Positions 9,333 through 18,353 are shown, counted from the stretch's first letter. The stretch: DNA of 64,000 nt from Sphingopyxis sp. TUF1 (GCF_036687315.1 NZ_CP144683.1:2364001-2428000), one strand, 5' to 3'. Notes: a model not told the origin generated them from the letters alone. Program-made: numbers and translations.

Positions 9333-10169
9333 GTGAAGCCGCGGCGCTGGTTGCGGTGGCTGGCGCTTCTCGCGTTGCTTGGGGTCGCGCTACTTGCGCG
9401 GGGCTATTGGAACGCGACGCGCGATCCTCTCGTGCGCACGGCGACGGTCGGTGTGGAGGCGTGGCCTGACGCGCAGCCGCCGCTCCGCATTCTGCTGCTC
9501 TCCGACACGCATGTCGCCGGGCCGGACATGCCGCCCGAACGGCTGGCGGGCATTATGGCCGCACTCAACCGGCTGCGGCCTGATCTCGTGCTGGTGGCAG
9601 GCGACTTGGTCAGCGAAAAGCTGCTCGCCACGCGGATATACACGCCGCGCGATGTTGTTGCTCCGCTGGCCAAACTGCGCGCGCCGCTCGGCGTCGTCGT
9701 GGCGCCGGGCAACCATGATCATTGGTACGCTCCCGACGCCCTTCGCAGCGAACTTGAGCGACTGGGCGTGCGGGTGCTCCAGAATGAGGCCGTCAGGCGC
9801 GGTCCGCTGGTCATTGGCGGCATCGACGACGATTATTCGGGCCATGATGATGTACCGAAAACGCTGGCTGCGATGGATGCGCTGGGGCCCGGCGTGCCGC
9901 TGGTCCTCTCGCACAGCCCCGATGTCATACCCGCCATCCACCGCCCGGTCGCGGCGGTCCTTTCCGGGCACACCCATTGCGGCCAGATTCGCTTTCCGTT
10001 CGTAGGAGCGATTACCTATATTTCGCGCTACGGCGATCGTTTCGCGTGTGGTGACATCCGCGACGGTCGTCATAGGATCTTCGTGGGCGCGGGGCTGGGT
10101 ACGAGCATTCTTCCGCTGCGCTTCCTCACGCCGCCCGACGTATGGCTTGTCACGCTCGGGCCGAAGTGA
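9333..10169 (+). CDS. membrane-anchored metallophosphoesterase (YaeI-like)
   Basis: 278 residues. An N-terminal hydrophobic segment (WLRWLALLALLGVALLA) anchors the protein with its catalytic domain probably periplasmic. The calcineurin-type metal motifs are in order: LSDTHV, GDLV, GNHDHW and GHTHCGQ. YaeI-like enzymes act on phosphodiester or lipid-pyrophosphate substrates. The GTG at 9333 follows the thrS stop by 2 bases; an in-frame TTG at 9327 overlaps it and is an alternative. The downstream regulator overlaps its stop, so thrS, this gene and the regulator appear translationally linked. The substrate is unknown. Confidence 0.87.
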   Translation: MKPRRWLRWLALLALLGVALLARGYWNATRDPLVRTATVGVEAWPDAQPPLRILLLSDTHVAGPDMPPERLAGIMAALNRLRPDLVLVAGDLVSEKLLATRIYTPRDVVAPLAKLRAPLGVVVAPGNHDHWYAPDALRSELERLGVRVLQNEAVRRGPLVIGGIDDDYSGHDDVPKTLAAMDALGPGVPLVLSHSPDVIPAIHRPVAAVLSGHTHCGQIRFPFVGAITYISRYGDRFACGDIRDGRHRIFVGAGLGTSILPLRFLTPPDVWLVTLGPK

Positions 10170-10870
10170 GCAGTTCCGAATCCTCTGGCCTTATGGGCAT
10201 CGGCCGCCACGCGGCGGACGAGCGGCTGCCGCGGCATCGTCATGCCGAGGGGTATATAGCAGTCGTAATTGGCGGCGGATATGAGGAGGCCGGCGACGAG
10301 GGGCGCTTCGAAGCACGGCCGGGCATGGTGGTCGTCCACCGCGCCTGGACCGCGCATCTCGACCGCTTCGGCGCGCACGGAGCCGAGGTGCTGAACCTTC
10401 CAGCCGTGCAGGGGCTCGCACCGGGCGTCGGCGCGATCGACGATCCTGACACGGCAGCTCGTCTCGCCGAGCGCGACCCGGCGGCGGCGGCGTCCTTTGT
10501 CGCCGAGCGGTTCCGCGCGGGCGCGGCGCGGCACGCCGACTGGCCCGACCTGCTCGCTGCCGCTTTGCGTACCGATCCCGATCTGGCGATCACGCCGTGG
10601 GCGCGCGACGTCGGCCTCGACCCCGCATCGGTCAGCCGCGGTTTCGCGCGTGCCTATGGCACCAGCCCCAAGCGCTTCCGACTCGAAGCGCGGACGCGCC
10701 GCGCCCTTTCCGCTTTGTCCGGCTGGCGCGGCACGCTCGCCGATCTCGCGGCGGACCAAGGTTTTGCCGATCAGGCGCATCTCGCCCGCGCGGTCGCCGC
10801 GATGACCGGATTGCCGCCCATCCGGCTGCGGGCAAAGTCCGTCCAAGCCAGCGGGGTGCCGCGCGGCTAG
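10166..10870 (+). CDS. AraC-family transcriptional regulator with cupin-type N-terminus
   Basis: About 234 residues. The N-terminal half looks like a small cupin sensor (RHAADERLPRHRHAEGYIAVV, His-rich strand, then ARPGMVVVHRAWTAH). The C-terminal half has two helix-turn-helix motifs typical of AraC/XylS (ITPWARDVGLDPASVSRGFA and LADLAADQGFADQAHLARAV). The GTG at 10166 overlaps the stop of the metallophosphoesterase (GTGA); an ATG at 10142 overlaps by 28 bases and an ATG at 10193 is also possible. Likely targets are its own neighbours, such as the HExxH protein 10 bases downstream, but no operator was identified. Confidence 0.85.
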   Translation: MSSSESSGLMGIGRHAADERLPRHRHAEGYIAVVIGGGYEEAGDEGRFEARPGMVVVHRAWTAHLDRFGAHGAEVLNLPAVQGLAPGVGAIDDPDTAARLAERDPAAAASFVAERFRAGAARHADWPDLLAAALRTDPDLAITPWARDVGLDPASVSRGFARAYGTSPKRFRLEARTRRALSALSGWRGTLADLAADQGFADQAHLARAVAAMTGLPPIRLRAKSVQASGVPRG

Positions 10871-10880
10871 ACATGCGGTC

Positions 10881-12035
10881 ATGCACCGCCGACACCTCCT
10901 CACCGCCGCGCTCGCGGCCCCCGCCCTTTCGTTTCTGCCCGCGATCCCCGCCATTGCGCAGCAGCGCCCGCCGATGCGCACCCGATGGAAAGTTCGCGCC
11001 TCCGAAGGCTTCGACGCGCTGGCCTTTCTCGGCCCGCTGGCGGACGGCGAGCTTTACCTTCCCTATTACAAGGCCGATGCCGACGTCTTCGCCACCCAGC
11101 TGCCTGCCGCCGCGCGCGCCGAGATCGCGGCGCTTTGGAAAGAGGCCGAGCGTGCGCAGTTTGGACTGCTCGGCCCGAACCTCTCGGTGCTCTTCTCGAA
11201 TGGCAATGATGGCGATCTCGCGGCGCTGATCGCAGGGGCCGCCGACCCGGAGGCGCGATTGCTGCCCGCTTACCGCGCCAGCCCCTATTGGGGCGAGGAC
11301 GACTGGCGCTGGTTCGTGGACGTGGCGCCGCGGCTTCGCGCCGTGTTTGAGGCGATGCAGACGGCGGGCTTTGCCGCGTTTCGCGAACGCCGGATCGGCG
11401 ATATCGGCGCGCGCATCGCCGAACTGACGCGCGCTCTTGGCGACTATGACGTGATCCGCTGGCACGAAAAGCTCATGGGGCGCGGATTCGACCCGCAGAT
11501 CGAGGTCGTGCTGCTGCAATTCTGCAAACCGCACGGGATCAAGGTCCAGGGACAGACGTTCCTGCAAGCGACCGACTGGGGCGTGCCGATCACCGTGCGC
11601 AACGCGGCGCACGAGATGCTGCACCCGCCGATCCCGATGGATGGGCCCGCGGCAACCGCGGCGCTGGCGCTGCTTGCGAAGGATCCGCTGATCCCCCGCA
11701 TCGTCGCCGACCATGATCCCAAATGGGGCTATACGACGCTCGAAGGGATGCTGAACGAGGATATGGCGCAGGCGCTCGACCAACTCATTAGCGAGGCTTT
11801 GGGTGTCGCGCGAAATCCCGCCGACCGCTGGCGCAAGGCGGACGACGGCATCCATGTGCTCGCGGGCGCGATCTACGGAATGTTGCGGCAGGACCGTTGG
11901 GGGGAAACCGGCGGCTCGATCGAGGCGTGGCTTGCCGATGCCGTGCGGGCGGGACGGTTCGATCCGCCGCGGCTCCATGCGATCGCCGCGCAAGTGCTCG
12001 AACGGCCAGTGAACGCGCTCTGGCCGCTCAGCTGA
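10881..12035 (+). CDS. secreted putative metallopeptidase with HExxH motif
   Basis: 384 residues. The N-terminus MHRRHLLTAALAAPALSF... ending near AIAQ is a signal peptide with a twin-arginine-like RRHLL. I do not recognise a named family for the body. It carries HEMLH (His244-His248) in NAAHEMLHPP, with Glu288 (TLEGML) and Glu293 (NED) 39-44 residues later, the spacing expected for the third zinc ligand of gluzincin-type peptidases. A WHEKLMGRGFDP stretch precedes it. The gene follows the AraC regulator by 10 bases. Zinc peptidase activity is an inference from the motif; the protein could also be a non-catalytic relative. Confidence 0.7.
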   Translation: MHRRHLLTAALAAPALSFLPAIPAIAQQRPPMRTRWKVRASEGFDALAFLGPLADGELYLPYYKADADVFATQLPAAARAEIAALWKEAERAQFGLLGPNLSVLFSNGNDGDLAALIAGAADPEARLLPAYRASPYWGEDDWRWFVDVAPRLRAVFEAMQTAGFAAFRERRIGDIGARIAELTRALGDYDVIRWHEKLMGRGFDPQIEVVLLQFCKPHGIKVQGQTFLQATDWGVPITVRNAAHEMLHPPIPMDGPAATAALALLAKDPLIPRIVADHDPKWGYTTLEGMLNEDMAQALDQLISEALGVARNPADRWRKADDGIHVLAGAIYGMLRQDRWGETGGSIEAWLADAVRAGRFDPPRLHAIAAQVLERPVNALWPLS

Positions 12036-12076
12036 GGGGCTAGCCGGGTCCCGTCAGCTGCGGTATCGGCCGCGCG

Positions 12077-12838
12077 ATGACCAGCTTGTCCAACCTTGTC
12101 GGCCTTGCGCCGCTGACGCTTGCCGGCGCCGCCCTGATGACCTTTGGCGCGGCCTATGTCCGCGGGCTCACCGGGTTCGGCATGGCGATCATCCTCGTGC
12201 CTTTGCTCGGGCTCATCATGCCGCCGGGGGAGGCAGTGGTGATGGGCATCCTGCTCCAGTTGCTGATCGGTCCGGTCGGGTTGCGGGTCATCGTCGCCGA
12301 CGCCGACCGCGCGACCGCCTGGCCGATCGGATTGCTCGCGATGGCGCTGACCCCGCTCGGCATGGTCGCGCTCGACCATACGCCCGCCGACCTCGCGCGC
12401 CTGCTCATCACGCTCGCCGCAGTTGCCGCCTTCGTCGCTGTGCTGCTTCCGAAACAGGCGGAGGGGCATCGGCCCGGAAAGCTCGCAGTCGCGGGCACGG
12501 GCATCCTGTCAGGCATCCTCACCGGCTTTGCCGCGATGCCCGGCCCGCCGGTCGTGCCCTTCTACCTGCGCCGCCGCGTCGAGCCAAATGTCGCACGCGC
12601 GTCGATGCTGATGATCTTTTTCATGACCGCCATCGCCGGAACGCTCGCGGCGCTCTGGCTGGGCATCGCCAGCTGGCGGCTGCTCGTCGTCGCGCTGGTC
12701 CTCTTTGCGCCAATGTGGCTCGGCAACCGTATCGGCGCACGTCATTTCGGCCGCGTACCGCCGCATATCTGGCAGGCGATGGTCGCGGTCGTGCTGGGGG
12801 TTGCGGCGGTGTCGGCGGTGGTGCGGCTTTTGAACTGA
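12077..12838 (+). CDS. TSUP-family membrane transporter (TauE/SafE type)
   Basis: 253 residues with about eight hydrophobic segments and the two-repeat layout of the TauE/SafE family (first repeat with AAYVRGLTGFGMAIILVPLLGL, second with GILSGILTGFAAMPGPPVVPFYL). These inner-membrane proteins export or import sulfur-containing or organic anions such as sulfite or sulfoacetate. It is the last gene of the plus-strand run from thrS. The 41-base gap before it and the absence of sulfur genes nearby leave the substrate open. Confidence 0.88.
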   Translation: MTSLSNLVGLAPLTLAGAALMTFGAAYVRGLTGFGMAIILVPLLGLIMPPGEAVVMGILLQLLIGPVGLRVIVADADRATAWPIGLLAMALTPLGMVALDHTPADLARLLITLAAVAAFVAVLLPKQAEGHRPGKLAVAGTGILSGILTGFAAMPGPPVVPFYLRRRVEPNVARASMLMIFFMTAIAGTLAALWLGIASWRLLVVALVLFAPMWLGNRIGARHFGRVPPHIWQAMVAVVLGVAAVSAVVRLLN

Positions 12839-12846
12839 CCCTATTT

Positions 12847-12910
12847 CCCGTTCGCATCGAGCGAAGTCGAGATGCCCCACGGTGTCTCGAGTTCGCTCGA
12901 CACGAGCGAC
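12847..12910. repeat. intergenic inverted repeat, family A copy 3
   Basis: cccgttcgcatcgagcgaag and the facing gttcgctcgacacgagcg enclose the short loop atgccccacggtg. It lies between the convergent ends of the TSUP gene and the ABC permease gene, a good position for a bidirectional terminator. Confidence 0.75.
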
Positions 12911-12920
12911 AAAATGACCG

Positions 12921-15422
12921 TCACAGACTCCGCAGCGCCTGGGCGGGTTTCGCCGACAGCAAGGGCCAGCTTCCGGCGATCCCGATCAGGAAGGACAAAC
13001 CGGCGCCGCCGATCAGCGTCGCACCGACGATCAGCGGGTCGGGGGCGAAAGTGAATTCGAACAGGCTGACGACGACATAGCGCGCCGCGATCAGCCCCAG
13101 CCCCAGTGCGAGCAGCGCCAGCACCGCCGCGAGCACCGCATATTCCATCGCCTGCGCGCCCAAAATCTGCCCGCGCGTCGCGCCGAGCAGCTTCAGGATC
13201 ACGCTGTCATAGACGCGCCGTTCGCGGCTTGCCGCGATCGCACCGATCAGCACCGCGATGCCGGCGAGGATCGCGATGCTTGCCGCGGCGGCGATCGCCT
13301 GGCTCATCTGGGTGAGGAGCAAGGTCACCTGGCTCACGACATCGCGCACCGCGATCAGCGATGCCGAGGGGAAGGTGCGCGGAATGCTGCGCGCCAGCTC
13401 TTCCTCGGCAGGCCCCCCTACGGCAACCGTCGCGACCATATTGTGCGGCGCGGCGTCGAACGTGCCGGGCGAAAAGACGAGCACATAGTTCAGCCCGAAA
13501 TTGTCCCAATTGACGGTGCGGAACGACGCGACTTTCGCCTGCACCTCGACCCCCAGCACATTGACCGACAGCGTATCGCCAAGCTTCAGGCCGAGCGTGT
13601 CCGCCACCTCCTGCTCGACGCTGACCAGCGGCGGTCCCGCATAGTCGGCCGCCCACCAGCTGCCGCCGACCAGCTCGCTGCCGTTCGGCAAACTGGGGCT
13701 GTAGGTCAGCCCGCGATCACCGCGCAGCACCCATGCTCCCTCGGGCAGTTCGGCGAGTTCATCGACGCGCTGCCCTCTGAATTCGGTGATGCTGCCGCGC
13801 AGCGCGGGGATCATGTTGATCTCGGCCTGCGCATCGGCGGCAGTCACAAGGGAGCGGAAACGCGCGGCGTCGCTGCGAGGGACATCGAGCACGAAGAAAC
13901 TCGGCGCGCGTTGCGGCACGGTGCGGGTGATTTCGGCGGTGATGCTCGTCTGGATCGCCGCGAGCGTCACGAACAACGTAAGGCCGAGGCCGAGCGCGAC
14001 CACCAGCGCGCCGGTCGCGGCGCCGGGGCGGTGCAGGTTCGCGAGCGCGAGGCGGAGAAGCGGGAGGCGCGGGCGCGGCAGGCGGCTTGCAATGCGGCGC
14101 ACCAGCCAGCCGAGCGCAACGAGGATAAGCAGCAGGCCGACCGCGGCACCGACGAAACCCAGCGCGAACAGCGGCTCGCGCGCGGTGCCGACCGCCAGCG
14201 CGACGATCGCGACAAAGGATACGGCAACAGCGATCAGCGCGGACCGGTCGATCCGCGCCGCGCGGTCGACCGTGGCGCGGTACAGCCCCGCCGCGGGTAC
14301 ATGCTTCGTCGCCGCGAGCGGCGGCAGCGCAAAGGCGATGGCGATCAGCAGGCCATAGGCGGCACTAACCGCGAGTGGCAGCGGATAGAGCGCGAACCCC
14401 GGCCGCACCGGCAGCACGTCGCCCGCGATCCAGCCGATCGCGGCGGGCGCAAGCGCGCCGACCGCTAGCCCCGCGACGATCGAAATCGCCGCCACGGCCA
14501 AAATCTGCAACCCATAGATGCGCAGCACGGTCGCGCTGTCGGCGCCAAGCACCTTCAGCGTCGCCAGCCCGGGCCGCTTGCCCGCCAGATAGCTTGCGAC
14601 GCCATTGCCGACGCCGATCCCTGCAATCACCAGCGCTGCGAGGCCGACGAGCGACAGGAATTGTCCCATACGCTCGATAAAGCGCCGCGTGCCGGGCGCG
14701 CCGTTGCTGCGGTCGGTGATGTCCCATCCCGCATCCGGAAATTCATCGGTCAGCGCCTTGCCGACCGCTTCGGGACTGGCGCCCGCGGGGAGGCGCAGAC
14801 GATATTTGCTCTCATAAAGGCTGCCCGGCTGGATCAGCTGCGTCGCGGGCAGGTCGGCAAGCCCGATGATCGCAACGGGGCCCAGGGTGAAGCCTTCGCC
14901 CAGCCGGTCGGGTTCTTCTGCGATGATGCCGTCGATGCGGAAGGATTTGTCGCCGAATTTAACTAGGCCACCAACCTTGAGGTCGAGGCGCGAGGCCATA
15001 TCCTTGCCGATCCAGATGGCGCCGGGCGGCGGTGGGCCTTTACGCGCGCCGCTTTCCAGCCGCAGCTGCCCATACAGCGCATAGGCGCCATCGACTGCCT
15101 TCAGTTCGGACAGCAGCGCATCGCCGTCGGGGTCGTTCGCCATCGCGCGCATCCGCACGGTGGCGGAAGGCGTGCCGACGCGGCGAAAGGCGGCCATTTC
15201 CTCGGGCGTGGCTTCGCGCTGCGGAATGCCAAATTCGATGTCGCCGCCCAGGATCGTCTGCCCGCGCACCTCCAGCTCCGACGTGATCCCGCGCGTCAGA
15301 CTGCCGATCGCCGCAAGCGTCGCAACGCCGAGGAACAGGCAGACCGCGAGTAGCCGCAGCCCGCGGATACGCGCAGCAAGGTCGCGGCGCGCGATCCGCC
15401 AGAGCGAGGCGAGGGGGAGCAT
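12921..15422 (-). CDS. ybbP: ABC transporter permease, FtsX/YbbP-like
   Basis: 833 residues from the ATG at 15422; the open frame continues upstream through a repeat element and should not be included. The architecture is two FtsX-type permease units: an N-terminal membrane helix (about 20-40), a large periplasmic domain, a helix group near 270-420, a central four-helix group, a second periplasmic domain, and a C-terminal helix group with ASRERRVYDSVILKLLGATR. YbbP-like permeases pair with a LolD-like ATPase. The ATPase gene lies upstream in the same orientation, separated by a 180-base repeat element. In E. coli ybbA-ybbP is divergent from tesA, and the same order is seen here. The substrate of this class is not established. 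Confidence 0.9.
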   Translation of the reverse strand: MLPLASLWRIARRDLAARIRGLRLLAVCLFLGVATLAAIGSLTRGITSELEVRGQTILGGDIEFGIPQREATPEEMAAFRRVGTPSATVRMRAMANDPDGDALLSELKAVDGAYALYGQLRLESGARKGPPPPGAIWIGKDMASRLDLKVGGLVKFGDKSFRIDGIIAEEPDRLGEGFTLGPVAIIGLADLPATQLIQPGSLYESKYRLRLPAGASPEAVGKALTDEFPDAGWDITDRSNGAPGTRRFIERMGQFLSLVGLAALVIAGIGVGNGVASYLAGKRPGLATLKVLGADSATVLRIYGLQILAVAAISIVAGLAVGALAPAAIGWIAGDVLPVRPGFALYPLPLAVSAAYGLLIAIAFALPPLAATKHVPAAGLYRATVDRAARIDRSALIAVAVSFVAIVALAVGTAREPLFALGFVGAAVGLLLILVALGWLVRRIASRLPRPRLPLLRLALANLHRPGAATGALVVALGLGLTLFVTLAAIQTSITAEITRTVPQRAPSFFVLDVPRSDAARFRSLVTAADAQAEINMIPALRGSITEFRGQRVDELAELPEGAWVLRGDRGLTYSPSLPNGSELVGGSWWAADYAGPPLVSVEQEVADTLGLKLGDTLSVNVLGVEVQAKVASFRTVNWDNFGLNYVLVFSPGTFDAAPHNMVATVAVGGPAEEELARSIPRTFPSASLIAVRDVVSQVTLLLTQMSQAIAAAASIAILAGIAVLIGAIAASRERRVYDSVILKLLGATRGQILGAQAMEYAVLAAVLALLALGLGLIAARYVVVSLFEFTFAPDPLIVGATLIGGAGLSFLIGIAGSWPLLSAKPAQALRSL

Positions 15423-15425
15423 CAA

Positions 15426-15597
15426 ATCCTCTCTGCCGCGAAGCGGTGGGGGAGTCGCAGACGGCGCGCAGCGCCAGCGGGACCCTCCGCGAAGCGGATG
15501 GCGGAGGGGTCGCGACGTCGGCGCCATTGCCCCTCCGTCAGCGGCTCCGCCGCTACCACCTCCCCACGGCTTCGCCGCAGGGAGGATCGGCCCGCGA
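15426..15597. repeat. intergenic repeat, family B copy 1
   Basis: The left arm atcctctctgccgcgaagcgg and right arm cggcttcgccgcagggaggat form terminal inverted repeats, with inner arms around ggagggg / cccctcc. This copy sits inside an operon, between the ybbA-like and ybbP-like genes, unlike most other copies. Confidence 0.75.
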
Positions 15598-15603
15598 GTC
15601 CGC

Positions 15604-16314
15604 TCACGCCCGTTCCTCGATCCGGCCATCATGCATCACCACCACGCGGTCGCAATGCTCGGCCAGTTCGGGGTCGTGGGTGATGATCAGCAAGGTCGCG
15701 CCCAGCGCCGCGCGGCGCGCGAAGATCAGCTCGATAATCGCATGACCCGTCGCGGTGTCGAGATTGCCCGTCGGTTCGTCGGCAAAGATGATCGCCGGGC
15801 TGCTCGCCATCGCGCGCGCGATCGCGACGCGCTGCTGCTCGCCGCCGGACAATTGCGCGGGATAGTGCGTCAGTCGGTGCCCAAGCCCGACTGCTTCGAG
15901 TTCGGCGGCCGCGCGGCCGAACGGATCGGCGATGCCCGCCAGCTCCAGCGGCACCGCGACATTTTCGAGCGCGGTCATCGTCGGCAACAGGTGAAAGGCC
16001 TGAAGCACGATGCCGATGCGGCCGCGCCGCGCGCGCGCCAGATCATCCTCGTCCATCGCTGCGAAATCGAGCCCCGCGACGTTGATCGACCCGCCGTTCG
16101 CGCGTTCGAGCCCCGCAAGCACCGCCATCAGCGAGCTTTTCCCCGACCCCGACGGACCCAGCAGCGCGACCGAGGTGCCCGCCGCGACCTCCAGATCGAC
16201 CCCGCGCAAAATTTCGACAGGGGCCTTGTCGCTCCCCAAGGTCAGCGTCACATTATGAGCGGCGATCGCGAGATCTGGCGCCAGATCCGGCGATTGTCGT
16301 GCGGTGTCGGGCAA
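15604..16314 (-). CDS. ybbA: ABC transporter ATP-binding protein, YbbA-like
   Basis: 236 residues of a LolD/MacB-class ATPase: Walker [11 protein letters not shown]-loop in [17 protein letters not shown], signature [14 protein letters not shown], Walker [14 protein letters not shown], and switch His in IITHDPEL. No ATG precedes the conserved region; the TTG at 16314, with an aaaggg ribosome-binding site 8 bases upstream, is the best in-frame start. The gene is divergent from the TesA-like esterase only 18 bases away, so the two must share a very compact promoter region or be transcribed from within one another. It pairs with the downstream permease. Confidence 0.93.
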   Translation of the reverse strand: MPDTARQSPDLAPDLAIAAHNVTLTLGSDKAPVEILRGVDLEVAAGTSVALLGPSGSGKSSLMAVLAGLERANGGSINVAGLDFAAMDEDDLARARRGRIGIVLQAFHLLPTMTALENVAVPLELAGIADPFGRAAAELEAVGLGHRLTHYPAQLSGGEQQRVAIARAMASSPAIIFADEPTGNLDTATGHAIIELIFARRAALGATLLIITHDPELAEHCDRVVVMHDGRIEERA

Positions 16315-16332
16315 GGAGAGAACCCTTTGGAA

Positions 16333-17046
16333 ATGAAAACGGCCGGATGGCCTTCTGCCCTGATATATGGTTGCGTCATCGCGCTTTGCCAACCGCTTGC
16401 CGCCTGCGGCTCGGCGGAGGCGCCACCGGCGTCGACGAACGGCGGAAAGCAAGCGGAGGAAACCGCCGCGATTCCCGCCGACGCTCCGCTCGTCATCGCG
16501 TTCGGCGACAGCCTCTACGCGGGGTATCAGCTGGGACCGAAAGAGGGACTGGCGCCGCAACTGCAGGCCGCGCTCGCCGCCGACGGCTTTATCGCGCGCG
16601 TCCAGAATGCGGGCGTGTCGGGCGACACCAGCGCCGCCGGGCGCCAGCGGCTGACTTACGTGCTCGACAATGCGAAGGTAAAACCCGCGCTCGTCGTGCT
16701 GGGGCTCGGCGGCAACGACATGCTGCGCGGTATCGGGCCTGACCAGACGCGCGCCAATCTCGACGCGATGCTCGCCGAACTTCAGAAGCGCGACATCCCC
16801 GTGCTGCTCACCGGCATGATGGCGGCGCCGAACCTCGGCAGCGACTATGCGGACAATTTCAATCCGATCTTTCCCGATCTCGCCGCAAAATATGACGCGA
16901 GCTTCTACCCCTTCATCCTCGACAATGTCATCACCGACAAGTCGCTGATGCTGGGCGACAATCTCCATCCCAATGCGAAGGGGGTCAAAGTCGTGGCCGA
17001 AGGGCTGGCGCCGCTCGTCGAACAAGCGCTGCCGGACGCGGAATAA
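16333..17046 (+). CDS. tesA: TesA-like SGNH esterase, predicted lipoprotein
   Basis: 237 residues. The N-terminus is a signal peptide ending in the lipobox LAAC, so the enzyme is probably anchored to the envelope rather than free in the periplasm as in E. coli TesA. SGNH blocks: FGDSLYAGY (block I Ser), GVSGDTS, GLGGNDM (block III) and DNLHPNAKG (catalytic Asp-x-x-His). This class hydrolyses aryl esters and acyl thioesters. An in-frame TTG at 16327, 8 bases after aaggag, has better ribosome-binding-site spacing than the ATG at 16333 and would add two residues. It is divergent from ybbA, matching the E. coli order. Confidence 0.93.
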   Translation: MKTAGWPSALIYGCVIALCQPLAACGSAEAPPASTNGGKQAEETAAIPADAPLVIAFGDSLYAGYQLGPKEGLAPQLQAALAADGFIARVQNAGVSGDTSAAGRQRLTYVLDNAKVKPALVVLGLGGNDMLRGIGPDQTRANLDAMLAELQKRDIPVLLTGMMAAPNLGSDYADNFNPIFPDLAAKYDASFYPFILDNVITDKSLMLGDNLHPNAKGVKVVAEGLAPLVEQALPDAE

Positions 17047-17182
17047 ATCCTCCCTGTCGCGCAGCGATGGGGAGGGGGACCGCTCGCGAAGCGAGTGGTG
17101 GAGGGGCAACAACGGCCGTGTCTTGGCCCCTCCGTCAGCGCTTCGCGCTGCCACCTCCCCATCGCTGCGCGACAGCGAGGAT
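17047..17182. repeat. intergenic repeat, family B copy 2
   Basis: Terminal arms atcctccctgtcgcgcagcg and cgctgcgcgacagcgaggat are near-perfect inverted repeats; inner segments gtggtggagggg and cccctccgtcagcgcttcgc are shared with copies at 38442, 40776 and 44641. It separates the convergent tesA and ynfA genes. Confidence 0.78.
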
Positions 17183-17189
17183 CAGTACC

Positions 17190-17513
17190 TCAACTCCCCC
17201 GCGGCCCGAACAATATGATCGCCGCGCCACCCAAACACACCGCCGCGCCGATCAAATCCCAGCGGTCGGGCTTCGCGCCCTCGACCGCCCACAGCCATAG
17301 CAAAGCCGCGGCGATATAAACCCCGCCATAGGCGGCATAGGTGCGCCCCGCATAATCGGCCTCGACCAGCGTGAGCAGGTACGCGAACAGCGCGAGCGAA
17401 GCGATCCCCGGCACCACCCACCACGCCGACTTGTCCATCCGAAGCCACGCCCAGAAGGCGAAGCAGCCCGCGATCTCCGCCAGCGCCGCACCGATATATG
17501 CAAAAGCCGTCAT
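17190..17513 (-). CDS. ynfA: YnfA family small membrane protein (UPF0060)
   Basis: 107 residues with four predicted membrane helices and the family pattern [21 protein letters not shown] near the N-terminus, [17 protein letters not shown], and [22 protein letters not shown] at the end. YnfA proteins are related to small multidrug resistance transporters in fold, but a transport role has not been generally established. The ATG at 17513 is preferred over a GTG three codons upstream because it gives the usual N-terminus. It lies downstream of the beta-barrel gene behind a terminator. Confidence 0.93.
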   Translation of the reverse strand: MTAFAYIGAALAEIAGCFAFWAWLRMDKSAWWVVPGIASLALFAYLLTLVEADYAGRTYAAYGGVYIAAALLWLWAVEGAKPDRWDLIGAAVCLGGAAIILFGPRGS

Positions 17514-17540
17514 GCGCGGCACCGTGCCCCGCTGCTGCGC

Positions 17541-17573
17541 AAATGAAAAGGGGCGACCAATCGGCCGCCCCTT
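17541..17573 (-). terminator. rho-independent terminator after beta-barrel gene
   Basis: On the minus strand the 8-base arms aaggggcg and cgcccctt (17548-17555 and 17566-17573) enclose a 10-base loop and are followed by a T-run (ttttcattt). It lies 24 bases past the stop of the gene ending at 17598 and before ynfA. Confidence 0.8.
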
Positions 17574-17597
17574 CCTGTTTCATCGCTGACCGAAGGA

Positions 17598-18056
17598 TCA
17601 GAAAGCGAAGCCGACGCCGACGACGAAGGTGTCGAAGTCGCCGAAATTCTCGATGAACTGGTGGCGGTATTCGCCCTTGGCGTACAGGTTCTGGCCCAGC
17701 TTGTGCTGGTAACCGGCACCGACATAGGGATCGTCGATGTCGCCGAAAGTATAGCCGCCGGTGGCGTAGAGCTTGCCGTTGGCGCCGATCTTGGCACCGG
17801 CGCGCGCGCCGGCCGAGAACTGGACGTTCGCGCCATCGACGAGCACCTTGTCGCCCGCGATTTCGGCGCCGAGGAAGGTCGTGCTGCCGAGGTCGAAGTC
17901 ATAACCGACGGCAACGCCAGCCGTGGCTTCTTCCTGACCGTTACCGGTGATCAGGCCGCCGCGAACTTCCACGCGGCCTTCGCCGCCGGGGGCCGCAAGG
18001 GCGGGGGTGGCGACAACGGCCGAGAGGAGAGCGGCTGCAACTGCGAATTTTTTCAT
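17598..18056 (-). CDS. small outer-membrane beta-barrel protein
   Basis: 152 residues. It has a clear signal peptide (MKKFAVAAALLSAVVATPALA) and then alternating amphipathic strands, each rich in Gly/Tyr/Phe (GVAVGYDFDLG, LYATGGYTFGD, AGYQHKLGQNLYAKGEYRHQF), ending in the outer-membrane terminal signature FVVGVGFAF with a C-terminal Phe. This fits an eight-stranded OmpA/opacity-type barrel without a periplasmic domain. Its role is unknown (structural or minor porin). It has its own downstream terminator, so it is probably monocistronic, and its upstream 200 bases hold the likely promoter (an AT-rich stretch around 18150-18200). Confidence 0.87.
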   Translation of the reverse strand: MKKFAVAAALLSAVVATPALAAPGGEGRVEVRGGLITGNGQEEATAGVAVGYDFDLGSTTFLGAEIAGDKVLVDGANVQFSAGARAGAKIGANGKLYATGGYTFGDIDDPYVGAGYQHKLGQNLYAKGEYRHQFIENFGDFDTFVVGVGFAF

Positions 18057-18262
18057 TTTTCGTTCCTTCGTTCAAATCAGGACCACGCCCTTTGGGTCGC
18101 GGCCCGGCCCCTAAATGGGGTTCGCGGCTGTCGCTGCAATGAACGGATCGTTCAGATTATGACAATTTTCTTACCTGTGTTATTTTTACCACACGGTATA
18201 GAATAGCTATGCGATCGCGGCGACGCGAAAATGGCGGAAAAGCTGATAATATTTGAGGTCCT
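18057..18262 (-). other. gap upstream of beta-barrel gene
   Basis: This AT-richer stretch contains the likely promoter of the barrel gene: near 18150-18200, the minus strand has a -10-like cataat and further AT-rich DNA. A ribosome-binding site (gaaggaacg) precedes the ATG. No gene was seen. Confidence 0.4.
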
Positions 18263-18340
18263 CGTCATCCCGGCGAAGGCCGGGATCTCGCCATCGCGTC
18301 CTGATGCACCGGCGAGATTCCGGCCTTCGCCGGAATGACG
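18263..18340. repeat. intergenic inverted repeat, family C copy 1
   Basis: cgtcatcccggcgaaggccg on the left faces cggccttcgccggaatgacg on the right. It sits between the beta-barrel gene start and the end of rlmN. The same arms occur at 47900-47974. Similar repeats are familiar from other alphaproteobacteria. Confidence 0.75.
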
Positions 18341-18353
18341 GCAGGGTATGGGG

